A stretch of DNA of 64,000 nucleotides from Bosea sp. OAE506. Its GTDB lineage: Bacteria > Pseudomonadota > Alphaproteobacteria > Rhizobiales > Beijerinckiaceae. Of this stretch, positions 45,908-55,846 are shown one piece after another. Positions within the stretch are counted from its first letter, which is position 1. Each line of letters opens with the position of its first letter. The translations under genes were made by a program, and so were the position numbers. The stretch is taken from the NCBI RefSeq assembly GCF_040546595.1, contig NZ_JBEPOB010000001.1, forward strand, positions 1,303,001 through 1,367,000, written 5' to 3'. The notes below the pieces were generated by a model, which did not search any database, was not told the DNA's origin, and worked only from the letters and a program-made list of their open reading frames with translations.

Positions 45908-46141
45908 ATGGTGAATTTAGACCAGTTGCGCGAAGGACAGAAGGTCGTCGGGGCTGATCGGAACCATGTCGGCACGATAGATAGCATCAGCGGTGAACTG
46001 CTCAAGCTTAAGAAGAACGACCCCTCATCAGGTGGTGAGCATCACTATCTCGACGTAGGATTAATCGCGTCCGTCTCAGCGAACGAGGTTGTGTTGAACG
46101 TGACCACGGCGGAGGCGATGGAGCGTTGGTCCGCCGCGTGA
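45908..46141 (+). CDS. DUF2171/PRC-barrel-like small protein
   Basis: A 77-residue protein. [30 protein letters not shown] is the DUF2171/PRC-barrel-like beta-strand pattern, with [20 protein letters not shown] as the second half. Such proteins are abundant in stressed rhizobial cells. It lies 86 bases before an exonuclease gene. Confidence 0.82.
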   Translation: MVNLDQLREGQKVVGADRNHVGTIDSISGELLKLKKNDPSSGGEHHYLDVGLIASVSANEVVLNVTTAEAMERWSAA

Positions 46142-46226
46142 ATCTAAGAGCCGCCTGAGCCGAAAAAAACGCAAGAATGCGACGCTACTGACTTGTTCTG
46201 TCGGGAAGACTGCCGATCTCCTGACA

Positions 46227-46976
46227 ATGACCCACGAGCGCATCAGGGTGATCGACCTGGAAACAGCGGGAGGCGGCCCGCACGACGTCTGTGAGATCGG
46301 ATGGCAGGACGTCACGCGCGATGCAGATGGCCGTTGGCATATCGACGCAGAGCGTGGTTCGCTCTTCGTCGATCCCGGCCGCGCTATCTCGCCCGACACG
46401 ATGGCGGTCCATCACATTCGCGACGCGGACGTGGCAGGCGCGCCATTCTGGAAGCAGGTCGCGCCGTCGGTGTTGCGGCCAGACGGGGGCGTCATAGCGC
46501 TCGCTGCTCATCGCGCCAGCTTCGAGATGCGTTACTGCTCTTCCTTGCTGACGGGAGGCGCCCCCTGGATCTGCACCTGGAAAGGCGCCCTGCGGCTGTG
46601 GCCGCATCTTCCGCGGTTCTCAAACCAGATGCTGCGCTATCAGCGCATGCCGAAAGGTCTCGTCCACCACCTCGGCCTTCCGGCCCATCGCGCCATGCCG
46701 GACGCGTATGTTACCGCCCATCACCTGCGCGACATGCTCAACGAGGCCCCTCTCGACCAGTTGCTGCTCTGGAGTGGCGAACCCGGGCTCCTGCCGCGCG
46801 TCCCGTCAGGCCCGTATCGAGGCAAGGGCTGGGATCAGCTCCCCGAGGCGGCCGTGCGGGCCCTCGCGGCGGATCGCGACGTCGATATCCGTTTCAGCGC
46901 CGACGCCGAGTTGAGGCGACGGGGAGATGGCCTGCTTCGGGAGCCGGTGGCGCCGACCCAGCCGAGTCTGCTGTGA
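46227..46976 (+). CDS. 3'-5' exonuclease, DnaQ/epsilon type
   Basis: A 249-residue protein. The DEDDh motifs are visible: Exo I DLETAGG near residue 10, Exo II AHRASFEMRY near residue 95, and Exo III HRAMPDAYVTAHH near residue 150. It is a proofreading-type exonuclease fold that trims DNA or RNA 3' ends. A C-terminal tail of about 80 residues (with GPYRGKGWDQLPEAA) is of the kind seen in rhizobial exonuclease-associated domains. It lies upstream of the ligase and Ku genes. Confidence 0.88.
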   Translation: MTHERIRVIDLETAGGGPHDVCEIGWQDVTRDADGRWHIDAERGSLFVDPGRAISPDTMAVHHIRDADVAGAPFWKQVAPSVLRPDGGVIALAAHRASFEMRYCSSLLTGGAPWICTWKGALRLWPHLPRFSNQMLRYQRMPKGLVHHLGLPAHRAMPDAYVTAHHLRDMLNEAPLDQLLLWSGEPGLLPRVPSGPYRGKGWDQLPEAAVRALAADRDVDIRFSADAELRRRGDGLLREPVAPTQPSLL

Positions 46977-47041
46977 TTGAGCCAAGCAACTGCGCGGATG
47001 AAGTCCGTAACGGTCAGAACGTCGTCGTCCTCTAGCGGCTC

Positions 47042-47695
47042 ATGGGCCAGGACCCGCAGGCAGATTTCGAGTACGGATTTTCCGGCATGACACCGCCTTC
47101 GCCCCCCTCGGTTGCGGAATGGCCGCTCCCTTCATCCGCGACCCTAGGATCTTCGGTGAGGATGAAGGGGATCGAGCGCGAGCTGCGCCGTCGTCTTCCC
47201 TGGACAATGCGGAAGCACCTCACTGTCGAGGTCGGGCTCGTCATCTTTGCCGATCCCAGCGTGGCGGATTTCGAAGCCATTGCCAGCCGCATCGGCGAGA
47301 CTCTCGAAAGCATCACGGACTTACCGATGCTTCCGAGCGAGATCGAGGACGTGCTGGGCATCTCCTCGCGCGAACGTCACAAGTGGCTGGAGGATGGTCG
47401 CTTGCAAAGCATCGGAACGCGGACGGTAAAGCTTCGCGGACGCAGCCGTGCTGTGACCTTCCACGTCTTTGACCCTCGACAGATCGAGACGATCCAGGAC
47501 GGCGATCTCCCGACGATCTGGCGGGAGGAGGATGCGATCAGGAGCGCCGAGAACCGTCGACGTGCGGCAGCAAAGACCGCTCTCGCCCGGAAGGCCGCAG
47601 CCGGCCCCAGCGCCACCAGGCAGGACACCGCCAAGGAAACGCCGCCAGGCCTTGCGGGCTGGGAAGAATTTGAGGCCGAGGGGCTGCTGCGTTGA
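47042..47695 (+). CDS. Hypothetical protein with HTH-like segment
   Basis: A 217-residue protein I do not recognise. The middle segment LPSEIEDVLGISSRERHKWLEDGRL resembles a helix-turn-helix, and it is followed by beta strands (RTVKLRGRSRAVTFHVFD) and a basic C-terminal helix (ENRRRAAAKTALARKAA). It may bind DNA. Codon use is similar to the neighbours. Confidence 0.6.
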   Translation: MGQDPQADFEYGFSGMTPPSPPSVAEWPLPSSATLGSSVRMKGIERELRRRLPWTMRKHLTVEVGLVIFADPSVADFEAIASRIGETLESITDLPMLPSEIEDVLGISSRERHKWLEDGRLQSIGTRTVKLRGRSRAVTFHVFDPRQIETIQDGDLPTIWREEDAIRSAENRRRAAAKTALARKAAAGPSATRQDTAKETPPGLAGWEEFEAEGLLR

Positions 47696-47959
47696 GCTCG
47701 GTTGCTGCCCCGACGATGCCCGTCTTCAAGATCATGCACATCATCGCGTTCAGCACGATCGTCAGCCGCTGGTAGTTGAAGAATTACCGGTCTGTCTCGC
47801 TACGGATAGGATGTCGCGTCCGATGTAGGGGCGGCGATGGAGTGGCGTTGGCGGAACGGCTTGCCCAAGCAATGTTAGCTGCATGGAACGGAATAGGTCT
47901 GCTCCCGTTGAGTCAGCGCTTCGTTGAGTCCGTTGTGTTCGATTTGTGTGGAGTACGGC

Positions 47960-48991
47960 ATGGCCAAGCGCCTGCTTAAGGTCGGCGTCGGCGACGACGT
48001 GGCACGTAGTCATGTCGTCGCGACCCGCCGAAATCGCAGACAGTCCGAACTGCGGTTCGACCCCATGCCTGAACGTGTCGAACCCTGTCTGGCTCTGTTG
48101 GCGGCAAAGGCGCCTACGACTTCGGACTGGGCCATGGAGGTCAAATGGGATGGCTATCGCTTGGCCGTCCATATTGAACGCGGCAAAGTCCGCATCCTCA
48201 CCCGCGGCGGTCACGACTGGACCACGCGATTCCCGACCATCGCCCATGACGCCTTGGAGATGGGGCTCGATAGCGCAATCCTCGACGGTGAGGCCGTCGT
48301 GCTCGACGAGCGAGGCGCCTCGGATTTCGGAGCCCTTCAACGCGCTTTGGGCGGACGCGGCGGTAAGCGCTCGGCCGCCGGGGCGCTGCTCTACGCTTTC
48401 GATCTGCTCTACCTTGACGGTCGCGATTTGCGCGGGATGGCCCTAGATGAGCGTCGGGACATGCTAACCCGCGCGATCAGGCCACACGGCTCGATCCGGT
48501 TAAGCGAGGAGCTCAATGCAGACGGTGCCGCTTTTCTGAAGTTGGCGTGCGAGCTTGGGCTGGAAGGGATCATCGCGAAACGACGGGATGCGCCATACCG
48601 CTCCGGGCGGGGTGGGGACTGGCTCAAAATCAAATGCGTTCAATCCGAAACGTTTCTGATCCTCGGGTATGAGCCGTCGGCTGCAGCGCTCGGCGGCATC
48701 GGTCGGTTACTGCTAGCGGCACGCAATGGCGACAGCTTGGCATACGTCGGTAGCGTCGGGACTGGCTTCACGACGATGACGGCGACCGAATTAAAGCGGC
48801 AGTTGAAAACGCTGGAGATACCGAAGCCGGCGATCCCGATAAAGGCAAAGGGCACGATCTGGGTGACCCCGACGTTGCCCGCCGAGATCGCCTTCCGCGG
48901 CTGGACGAACGACAATAATTTGAGGCACGCGTCGTACAAGGGACTGCGGGAGGAGGCCGACGTCGAGGACCTCTACGAGATCGACGCCTAG
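47960..48991 (+). CDS. Stand-alone ATP-dependent DNA ligase (LigC-like)
   Basis: A 343-residue protein from the ATG at 47960 (GGAG upstream). The adenylation domain shows the lysine motif EVKWDGYRLAV (Lys62), LDGEAVVLDERG (motif III) and DWLKIKC (motif V). An OB-fold with FRGWTNDNNLRHASYKGLRE follows. It joins nicks or breaks, and in NHEJ-capable bacteria it works beside LigD and Ku. Its stop codon shares CTAG with the convergent DUF3606 gene. Confidence 0.92.
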   Translation: MAKRLLKVGVGDDVARSHVVATRRNRRQSELRFDPMPERVEPCLALLAAKAPTTSDWAMEVKWDGYRLAVHIERGKVRILTRGGHDWTTRFPTIAHDALEMGLDSAILDGEAVVLDERGASDFGALQRALGGRGGKRSAAGALLYAFDLLYLDGRDLRGMALDERRDMLTRAIRPHGSIRLSEELNADGAAFLKLACELGLEGIIAKRRDAPYRSGRGGDWLKIKCVQSETFLILGYEPSAAALGGIGRLLLAARNGDSLAYVGSVGTGFTTMTATELKRQLKTLEIPKPAIPIKAKGTIWVTPTLPAEIAFRGWTNDNNLRHASYKGLREEADVEDLYEIDA

Positions 48992-49182
48992 CCCTTTTCG
49001 AGTGTCGTCCGACGCAGCTCCAGTTCGACGGCTGACGCCGACGGGCCGACCCTCTTCACGACCTCCTCAAGCTGAGATTCCGAAATCCCGAACGTGTCAG
49101 TCCAATAGCGGACTTCGTAATCCTCGGACAGGTTGACGCGCGAGCGGTCCTGCGGGCCGCGAATTGTCTTGTCGTCTGCCAT
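48988..49182 (-). CDS. DUF3606 small protein
   Basis: A 64-residue protein from the ATG at 49182, with a perfect ribosome site AGGAGGT. GPQDRSRVNLSEDYEVRYWTD and ISESQLEEVVKRVGPSASAV are the DUF3606 pattern. Members are small conserved proteins of soil bacteria, often near plasmid, stress or DNA repair genes. The stop overlaps that of the ligase gene. Confidence 0.9.
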   Translation of the reverse strand: MADDKTIRGPQDRSRVNLSEDYEVRYWTDTFGISESQLEEVVKRVGPSASAVELELRRTTLEKG

Positions 49183-49233
49183 GGTGACCTCCTGTCGGCT
49201 TTCACAGGGATCTAGGAACCGGCACAAGGTTCC

Positions 49234-49458
49234 TTATCGCCAGGCGGTGGCGTCATCGTGCGATTTGTCCCATTGCATAATAGTGTCGATCAACGCCTCA
49301 AGCTCGCGCTCCTCGGCGCTGTTCTCGACGTGCCCGGCGAGCTCTGCGACGCGTACCGTCGCCCGCTCATAGTCCTCGAGGGTCTCAATCCTGATCGCGG
49401 CGAGCGGTGCTTCCGTCGGGATGCCCTCCGGCTCGATATCCGTTTTCATCGTGGCCAC
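49234..49458 (-). CDS. Small HigA-N-terminal-like protein C
   Basis: A 74-residue protein. The segment LEDYERATVRVAELAGHVEN and the ending MQWDKSHDDATAW match proteins A and B at 25.8-26.2 kb at the (D/E)DY(D/E)xAxxRxxxL positions. As with those, no HTH domain follows. Its start overlaps the end of the small membrane protein gene by 13 bases, so the two are coupled. Confidence 0.72.
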   Translation of the reverse strand: MATMKTDIEPEGIPTEAPLAAIRIETLEDYERATVRVAELAGHVENSAEERELEALIDTIMQWDKSHDDATAWR

Positions 49459-49670
49459 CCTGGGAAGCGCCTGCTCTTGCGCATAGCGCTGCGCACGACG
49501 ACGGCGGTTGAAAGAAGGATTCCGGAGACGAGTGCGGTGATGGCCAGTAAGCCGGTGCTGGTCACATCGACGCTGGCCTTGATGTCGACCGCCCGACCAA
49601 AGCGGAGGCTGACCTCGCTTCGCTGTCTATCGGGTCCTTGTAGTTCGCTGGTCTCAAATGCGTCCGTCAT
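49446..49670 (-). CDS. Small single-pass membrane protein
   Basis: A 74-residue protein with one clear transmembrane helix (LLAITALVSGILLSTAVVV, about residues 41-59), an acidic N-terminal part and a basic C-terminal tail RKSRRFPGWPR. The topology would be N-out, C-in. It is upstream of and coupled to the HigA-N-like gene. The family is unknown. Confidence 0.6.
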   Translation of the reverse strand: MTDAFETSELQGPDRQRSEVSLRFGRAVDIKASVDVTSTGLLAITALVSGILLSTAVVVRSAMRKSRRFPGWPR

Positions 49671-49985
49671 GGCAGCGCAACGCGCGGATCAGCATGGGGT
49701 TCACCCAATCGCCAACAGCATGGAACGTGTCGGAGCTCGTTCTCTATCCCATTAGACTCGGCTTCGAAGAGCGACGACTCCAAGTTCCACCATTCAGGAA
49801 CGTCAAGGCTCAGAGGTCAGTGCGGAGGCCCTATCCGTACTCGTCCGCTGTGGCATAAACCGGATTGGCGCCTATGTTACGAAATGGAGGGACCGCCCGC
49901 ATATCGGCCGCTGATGCAATCAACATCCAGCAAAGGGGAACAGACCCCTGCCGCCATCGTTTGCCTCCTCACCGAGAGGGTGATC

Positions 49986-50132
49986 ATGCGGAACGAAAGC
50001 AATCCGGCGTCTGTGAGTAAGCTTAGGGCAGAGCGCGAGCGGCGCGCGAAAGTCGATGAAATGGGACGCCAGATCGCTGAGAGGTCCTGCGGGCTCACCT
50101 GGAACATGGGGTTGAGCTTTGGAAAAACTTGA
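49986..50132 (+). CDS. Short leader-like open frame before ligD
   Basis: A 48-residue frame, [20 protein letters not shown] and so on, whose end overlaps the TTG start of ligD by 14 bases. A basic helix is predicted. The overlap suggests translational coupling to ligD, but the peptide has no recognised family, so it may simply be a leader. Confidence 0.4.
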   Translation: MRNESNPASVSKLRAERERRAKVDEMGRQIAERSCGLTWNMGLSFGKT

Positions 50133-52776
50133 GGCGTATCGCCAGAAGCGCGATTTCCAGAAGACCAAAGAGCCGGATGGCGCGGCCGCCGTCGCCGCGT
50201 CAAACCGGCTACGCTTCGTGATCCAGAAACATGACGCGACTCGGTTACATTACGATCTTCGCCTCGAACTCGATGGCGTTTTCCGCTCATGGGCAGTGAC
50301 GAAGGGCCCTTCACTCGACCCTTCTGACAAGCGCTTGGCCGTCGAGGTCGAGGATCACCCGCTGCCATATGGCGATTTCGAGGGCACGATTCCCAAGGGC
50401 CAGTATGGCGGCGGCACGGTTCAACTTTGGGACCGTGGCCACTGGCAGGCTGAAGGGAAGATCAGCGCCGAGAAGCAACTCGAAAAGGGCGAGCTTAAGT
50501 TTCAGCTCGACGGCGAACGCCTGCAGGGCAGTTTCGTCCTCGTCCGCATGCGGCACGACCGCGACGGCGGCAAGCGCACCAACTGGCTCTTGATCAAGCA
50601 TCGCGACGAGCATGCGGTCGAAAGCCATGGCGACGCGGTCCTGGCCAATGACAAGTCGGTCGCATCGGGCCGCAGCATGGCGACGATCGCTGCGGGTAAG
50701 GGCCGGTCGCCGAAGCCATTCATGCTGGAAGAGGAGGTACTTTCCCCCGACGCGGAGTGGGACAGCCGCAAAGGGCTCGCCGCGAGTGAAAGGCGCCACC
50801 AGGCCAAGCCTGCATCCAGGCCTGAACCCTCGTCGGCCAAGGTATCCAGGTCGAAAAAGTCCTCCGCTGTCCCCGCTCTTCCGTCCTTCATCGAGCCTCA
50901 GCTTTGTCGCAGCGTCGAAAGGCCCGCCAGTGGAGGGGATTGGGTCCACGAGATCAAATTCGATGGCTACCGGATCCAGATGAGGATCGAGAGCGGCGTC
51001 GTCACCCTCAAGACCCGGAAGGGTCTCGATTGGACCGCCAGGTTCAGTGAGATCGCGAAGGCGGCGGTAGGTCTGCCTCCCGCGATCATCGATGGTGAGA
51101 TTGTCGCTCTCGACGACCATGGCTCGCCGGATTTCGCAGCACTCCAGGCGGCTCTGTCCGAGGACAAGACGAACAATCTGGTCTTCTTCGGCTTCGATAT
51201 GCTCTTCGACGGGAGTGCCGACCTGCGAGAGGAGCCGCTTCTCGCGAGGAAGGAACGGCTGAAGGGTTATCTGGAAGAACAAGCCGATGGCGTGACGCTA
51301 CGCTACGTCGAGCACTTCGATACGGGCGGCGACGCCGTGCTGAAGTCGGCGTGCCGGCTGTCGTTGGAAGGCATCGTCTCCAAAGCAACTGATGCGCCCT
51401 ATGTGTCCGGGCGCAGCGACACCTGGACGAAGGCCAAATGCCGCGCTGGCCATGAGGTCGTGATCGGAGGCTGGGCGACAACGGCTGGCAAGTTCAAGTC
51501 GCTCCTGGTCGGAGTGAACCGCGGCTCGCACTTCGTCTATGTCGGTCGGGTCGGCACCGGTTATAGCGCGGCCAAGATCGATGCTTTGATGCCCAAGCTC
51601 AAGGCCGTCGCCGCCAAGACGTCGCCATTCACGGGCATTGGGGCGCCAAAGCGAGAAGCCGGCGTGACTTGGCTGAAGCCCGAGCTCGTCGCCGAAATCG
51701 CCTTTGCCGGATGGACAGGTGATGGAATGGTCCGTCAGGCGGCCTTCAAGGGTTTGCGCGAGGACAAGCCGGCCGAGGAGGTCGAGGCGGAACTGCCGTC
51801 CGATCCTGAGATGGTCGGGGCGCCCGAGCCAACGCCGATGCGATCGCGCGGCCGCGGCGGCCGTGCGGTCGTCATGGGCGTCAGCATCAGTCACCCCGAC
51901 AAGGCGCTGTGGCCACACGCTGAGGACGACCGCCCCGTCTCGAAGCAGGATCTTGCTGAGTACTTTGAAGCCGTAGGCGAATGGATGCTTCCCCACATCA
52001 AGGGCCGGCCGTGTTCCCTCGTGCGAACGCCAGACGGGATCGAGGGGGAGACGTTTTTCCAGCGCCATGCTGGCATGGGGACCTCAAACCTGTTCGAACT
52101 CGTTCGCGTTTCGGGCGACAGGAAGCCTTATCTGCAGATCGACCGGATCGAGGGACTTGCCGCCGCGGCCCAGGTCGGGGGTATCGAGCTCCACCCTTGG
52201 AACTGCGCCCCTGGCTCTCCCGAGATACCCGGGCGCCTTGTCTTCGATCTCGATCCGGGCCCTGGCGTAACCTTCGGCGATGTGATCGACGCGGCCAAGG
52301 AGATGAAAGAGCGGCTCGAGGCCCTTGGTCTGGTCAGCTTTTGCAAGACCACCGGCGGCAAGGGTCTCCACGTCGTGGTTCCTCTAACATATGGCAAGCG
52401 GGCATCCTGCGACTGGCCGGCGGCCAAGGACTTCGCGCGTGGGGTGTGTGCGGAGCTCGCGAGCGATCAGCCCTCGCGTTACGTCGTCAACATGGCCAAG
52501 CGTCTCCGCAACGGCCGCATCTTTCTCGATTATCTTCGCAATGACCGGATGGCGACCGCCGTGGCGCCGCTCTCACCCCGGGCCCGGCCCGGCGCCCATG
52601 CCTCGATGCCACTGACGTGGTCGCAGGTGAAGGCAGATCTCGATCCCAGCCGCTTCACAGTGAGGACGGTGCCTGGGCTTCTAAAGAAGACGAAGGCTTG
52701 GGACGGCTATGACGATGCGGCGGGATCGATCACCGATGCCATCAAGAAGCTCGGAAAGCGCACCTCATCTGCCTAA
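50119..52776 (+). CDS. ligD: Multifunctional DNA ligase D (LigD)
   Basis: An 885-residue protein from a TTG start. Three domains in order: 3'-phosphoesterase (about residues 30-160, with [16 protein letters not shown] and KGQYGGG), ATP-dependent ligase (Lys280 in [25 protein letters not shown]), and primase-polymerase (about 585-870, with SHPDKALWP and the catalytic pair D710/D712 in VFDLDPGPG). It processes ends, fills gaps and seals double-strand breaks recruited by Ku. The order phosphoesterase-ligase-polymerase is the one usual in rhizobia and Pseudomonas. Confidence 0.95.
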   Translation: MEKLEAYRQKRDFQKTKEPDGAAAVAASNRLRFVIQKHDATRLHYDLRLELDGVFRSWAVTKGPSLDPSDKRLAVEVEDHPLPYGDFEGTIPKGQYGGGTVQLWDRGHWQAEGKISAEKQLEKGELKFQLDGERLQGSFVLVRMRHDRDGGKRTNWLLIKHRDEHAVESHGDAVLANDKSVASGRSMATIAAGKGRSPKPFMLEEEVLSPDAEWDSRKGLAASERRHQAKPASRPEPSSAKVSRSKKSSAVPALPSFIEPQLCRSVERPASGGDWVHEIKFDGYRIQMRIESGVVTLKTRKGLDWTARFSEIAKAAVGLPPAIIDGEIVALDDHGSPDFAALQAALSEDKTNNLVFFGFDMLFDGSADLREEPLLARKERLKGYLEEQADGVTLRYVEHFDTGGDAVLKSACRLSLEGIVSKATDAPYVSGRSDTWTKAKCRAGHEVVIGGWATTAGKFKSLLVGVNRGSHFVYVGRVGTGYSAAKIDALMPKLKAVAAKTSPFTGIGAPKREAGVTWLKPELVAEIAFAGWTGDGMVRQAAFKGLREDKPAEEVEAELPSDPEMVGAPEPTPMRSRGRGGRAVVMGVSISHPDKALWPHAEDDRPVSKQDLAEYFEAVGEWMLPHIKGRPCSLVRTPDGIEGETFFQRHAGMGTSNLFELVRVSGDRKPYLQIDRIEGLAAAAQVGGIELHPWNCAPGSPEIPGRLVFDLDPGPGVTFGDVIDAAKEMKERLEALGLVSFCKTTGGKGLHVVVPLTYGKRASCDWPAAKDFARGVCAELASDQPSRYVVNMAKRLRNGRIFLDYLRNDRMATAVAPLSPRARPGAHASMPLTWSQVKADLDPSRFTVRTVPGLLKKTKAWDGYDDAAGSITDAIKKLGKRTSSA

Positions 52777-52844
52777 CCCTCAGTTGGCGGGACAACGCGG
52801 GAACGAAGAGACGAGACCCTGCGTTCACCGGGGCAGTTGGAGAT

Positions 52845-53639
52845 ATGACCATGGCGCCGCGGACGTTCTGGAAGGGCTATCTGAAACTGTCGCTGGTGAC
52901 GTGTCCGGTCGCAATGATGCCGGCCCGCTCCGAGAGCGAGAAAGTCCGGTTCCATACGCTCAATCGGAAAACCGGTAACCGCATCCAGAGCCGATATGTC
53001 GATGCCGTCACCGGCAAGCCCGTGGCGGACGACGACGAGGTCAAGGGATATCCCAAGGGCGATGACGACTATGTTGTCCTGGAGGATGACGAACTCGATT
53101 CCGTCGCCTTGGAGAGCACCCGCACGATCGACATTCAGACCTTTGCTCCACGATCCTCGGTCGGCTGGATCTGGTATGACGCGCCCCATTACCTTGTGCC
53201 CGACTCCAAGGTTGGCGAAGAGGCCTTCTCTGTCATCCGGGAAGCGATGAAGCGGACGAAGACGGTGGGGATTTCCCGCGTGGTGCTATATCGCCGCGAA
53301 CGCGCCGTGTTGCTGGATGCGCGCGACAATGGCATCGTCCTTTGGACACTGCGGTATGGTGACGAAGTTCGGCCCGAGAAGGACTATTTCGCCTCGATCA
53401 AGGATGCCGAGCCTGAAGCGGAACTGCGGCCGTTGATGGACAAGCTCATCACGACCCGCACGAAAGACTGGTCGCCTGATCTGGCCAAAGACCCCGTCCA
53501 AGACGAACTGCTCGCGATCATTAAGGCCAAACAGAAGGGCCGTAAGCCCACGAAGGCAGCGAAGCCGCAGGCTAGTGAAGGCAATGTCGTGAATATCATG
53601 GACGCGCTGAGGCGAAGCCTCGAGCCTCGCAAGAAGTGA
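52845..53639 (+). CDS. ku: Ku protein (first copy)
   Basis: A 264-residue protein. It begins MAPRTFWKGYLKLSLVTCPV, the bacterial Ku signature. The core includes HTLNRKTGNRIQSRYVD, VKGYPKGDDDYV and the bridge region. The family makes a ring homodimer that threads onto DNA ends and recruits LigD. It ends in a Lys/Arg-rich tail. The gene is 68 bases downstream of ligD, so they are probably one operon; its stop is back-to-back with that of the second ku (TGATCA). Confidence 0.94.
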   Translation: MTMAPRTFWKGYLKLSLVTCPVAMMPARSESEKVRFHTLNRKTGNRIQSRYVDAVTGKPVADDDEVKGYPKGDDDYVVLEDDELDSVALESTRTIDIQTFAPRSSVGWIWYDAPHYLVPDSKVGEEAFSVIREAMKRTKTVGISRVVLYRRERAVLLDARDNGIVLWTLRYGDEVRPEKDYFASIKDAEPEAELRPLMDKLITTRTKDWSPDLAKDPVQDELLAIIKAKQKGRKPTKAAKPQASEGNVVNIMDALRRSLEPRKK

Positions 53640-54476
53640 TCAGCCGGCCTTTTTTCGGGGTGCTTCCTTGGCGGCAGGCGCCTTCGTCGCTTTTTGGGCA
53701 GGCTTGCTCTTGGCGCTTTCGCGCAGCGCATCGAGCAGGCTGACAACCTTGGTCGGCTCGGGCCGCTTCTGCGGCTTGATCTTGCGCCCTTCGATCTTCG
53801 CCTGGACCAGTTCGGCCAGAGCGCTTTCATAGCGGTCGTCGAATTCTCTGGGATCGAACTCGCCAGCTTTCGTCCTAATGATGTGCTCGGCCAGTTCGAG
53901 CATCTCGTCGTCGATCTTGATCTTGGGCACGTCGCTGAACGCGTTCTGGGCCGAGCGCACCTCATAATCGAAGTTGAGGGTCGTCGCGATCAGTCCCTCG
54001 CCATGCGGCCGGATCAGGATCGAGCGCATGCGGCGGAATATCACCGTCCGGGCAAGTGCTGCCGACTTCTGACCCTTCATGCCCTCGCGGATCAACGCGA
54101 ACGCCTCGGAGGCAACGGGCGAGCTGGGTGCGACGTAGTAGGGCTTGTCGAAAAAGATGTCGTCGATCTCGTCGCAAGGCAGGAACGTCTCTACGGTCAG
54201 TGTCTTGTCGCTCTCAGGCACCGCAGCAGCGATTTCATCGGCTTCGAGGATGATGTAGTCGCCCTCGCCCTTGTCGTAGCCCTTGACCTGGTCCTCGGTC
54301 TCCACGGGCTTGCCTGAGACCTCGTCGATGAACTGGCGGTGCACCCGATTGCCGGTTTTGCGGTTGATGGTGTGGAATGAGATGCGCTCCGAGGTCGAGG
54401 CGGCCGTGTAAAGCGACACCGGGCACGTAACTTCTGCGATCTTGAGAACACCCTTCCAGACAGCGCGTGGAGCCAT
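53640..54476 (-). CDS. ku: Ku protein (second copy, convergent)
   Basis: A 278-residue protein from the ATG at 54476. It starts MAPRAVWKGVLKIAEVTCPV and has HTINRKTGNRVHRQFIDE, VKGYDKGEGDYIIL and the long basic C-terminus (RESAKSKPAQKATKAPAAKE) typical of Ku copies that bind DNA more strongly. Two different Ku proteins, as in Sinorhizobium sku3/sku4, can form a heterodimer. The opposite strand indicates a separate promoter. Confidence 0.94.
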   Translation of the reverse strand: MAPRAVWKGVLKIAEVTCPVSLYTAASTSERISFHTINRKTGNRVHRQFIDEVSGKPVETEDQVKGYDKGEGDYIILEADEIAAAVPESDKTLTVETFLPCDEIDDIFFDKPYYVAPSSPVASEAFALIREGMKGQKSAALARTVIFRRMRSILIRPHGEGLIATTLNFDYEVRSAQNAFSDVPKIKIDDEMLELAEHIIRTKAGEFDPREFDDRYESALAELVQAKIEGRKIKPQKRPEPTKVVSLLDALRESAKSKPAQKATKAPAAKEAPRKKAG

Positions 54477-54573
54477 AGCCGTTCCCCAACCGCGTCTTAA
54501 CCAACGCCCGCGAGGAACTAGCCGGCGATGTCGATGGTTCCACCGACAGGCGCTCAAGAAAGAAACAGGTTCA

Positions 54574-54861
54574 ATGCCGAAGGACGATGCCATCATCGCG
54601 AAAGCCCTGAATGCAGGCCTGCGCCGGCTTCTCGTAACGGCCTTCGCAAACGAGAAAGATCTGAGGTCGGCGATCCCGCGAACCGGCGATTTGCAGGGGG
54701 CGTTCAGGCGCGAGATCGATCGCCTCGTTATCCGCGGTGTCACCGAGGGCGGCGACGACGTCGAGCTGACGATCGCTGTCCGGCAGGCACTGAACCTCTT
54801 TGTCGACGCTGCTCACAAAGAGGCGGCAACACGCCGGGATGCGCCAGTTCAAACGCAGTAG
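54574..54861 (+). CDS. Small hypothetical protein
   Basis: A 95-residue protein from the ATG at 54574. LNAGLRRLLVTAFANEKDLRSAI and DDVELTIAVRQALNLFVDAAHKEAA are helical segments. The pattern is unfamiliar. It is divergent from the second ku gene with 97 bases between starts, so they may share control. Confidence 0.5.
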   Translation: MPKDDAIIAKALNAGLRRLLVTAFANEKDLRSAIPRTGDLQGAFRREIDRLVIRGVTEGGDDVELTIAVRQALNLFVDAAHKEAATRRDAPVQTQ

Positions 54862-55024
54862 AACCGGCAATTGAGACATCCGACGTCAGACCATACGGCG
54901 ATCGGGCGTCGGTTCGAACGTGGATTGACGTCTCATATGCTTCAATGCCGGCCGCACGCACGGTTGCCAGCGACTCGCATTGGCCGCCACGAAGCATCTT
55001 AGCTTGGATGGATCCCTATGCTCG

Positions 55025-55846
55025 TTAGGAGCCCTTTCTTGTCGACAAGCGTTGGCGCCGCAATGGCACGGCAGGTGCTGACAGCTCGATCCAAACAGGC
55101 GCGTGGTCGCTCGCCTTCTCCCAGCCGCGCACGTCACGATCGACGCCAGCGGTAACGAGCCGCTTTGTGATCTGCGAACTCAAAAGGAAGTGATCGAGGC
55201 GCAGTCCCGCATCCCGGCCCCACGCGTTTCGGAGATAGTCCCAGAACGTGTAAATGCGCTCGTCTGGGTACAGTGCACGCATGGCGTCAGTCCAGCCTTG
55301 GCCGGCCAGAGCATGAAAGGCATCGCGAACCTCGGGGAGAAACAACGCATCTTTTCGCCAGCGCGCCGGATTGTACACGTCCAAATCGGTTGGGATGACG
55401 TTGAAGTCGCCGACCAGTATAACCGGAACATCCAAATCGAGAAGCTCCGAAGCATAACCGGTCAACCGCTCCAACCACCGAATTTTGTAGGTCAGCTTGG
55501 GGCCGGGCGCGGGATTGCCATTCGGCAAGTACAGGCAACCGACGAGCATGCCGTCGATGGCCGCTTCGAGATAGCGGCTTTGATCGTCACCAAGATCGCC
55601 GGGAAGGCCGCGCCGGGTCTCGATCGGTTCCCGGCCTCTGCAGAGTATCGCGACGCCGTTCCAAGCCTTCTGGCCGTGCCATATCGCGCCATAGCCCGCG
55701 TTTTCAATTTCCTTTTTTGGAAAGCGCGCGTCTGGCGCTTTCAGTTCTTGCAGGCACACGATGTCGGGCTGAGCCTCCTCCAGCCAGCGCAACAGCACGG
55801 GAAGGCGCCCGTTAATCCCATTGACGTTGAAAGTAGCGACCTTCAT
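55025..55846 (-). CDS. xth: Exodeoxyribonuclease III / AP endonuclease
   Basis: A 273-residue protein of the endonuclease/exonuclease/phosphatase fold. The catalytic motifs are NVNGINGR, CLQELKA (metal Glu), GDFNVIPTDLDVYNP, LRLDHFLLS and SDHAPVW. It repairs abasic sites and 3' blocked ends. It overlaps the next gene upstream (hydrolase) by ATGA and lies next to the Ku/LigD group. Confidence 0.93.
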   Translation of the reverse strand: MKVATFNVNGINGRLPVLLRWLEEAQPDIVCLQELKAPDARFPKKEIENAGYGAIWHGQKAWNGVAILCRGREPIETRRGLPGDLGDDQSRYLEAAIDGMLVGCLYLPNGNPAPGPKLTYKIRWLERLTGYASELLDLDVPVILVGDFNVIPTDLDVYNPARWRKDALFLPEVRDAFHALAGQGWTDAMRALYPDERIYTFWDYLRNAWGRDAGLRLDHFLLSSQITKRLVTAGVDRDVRGWEKASDHAPVWIELSAPAVPLRRQRLSTRKGS

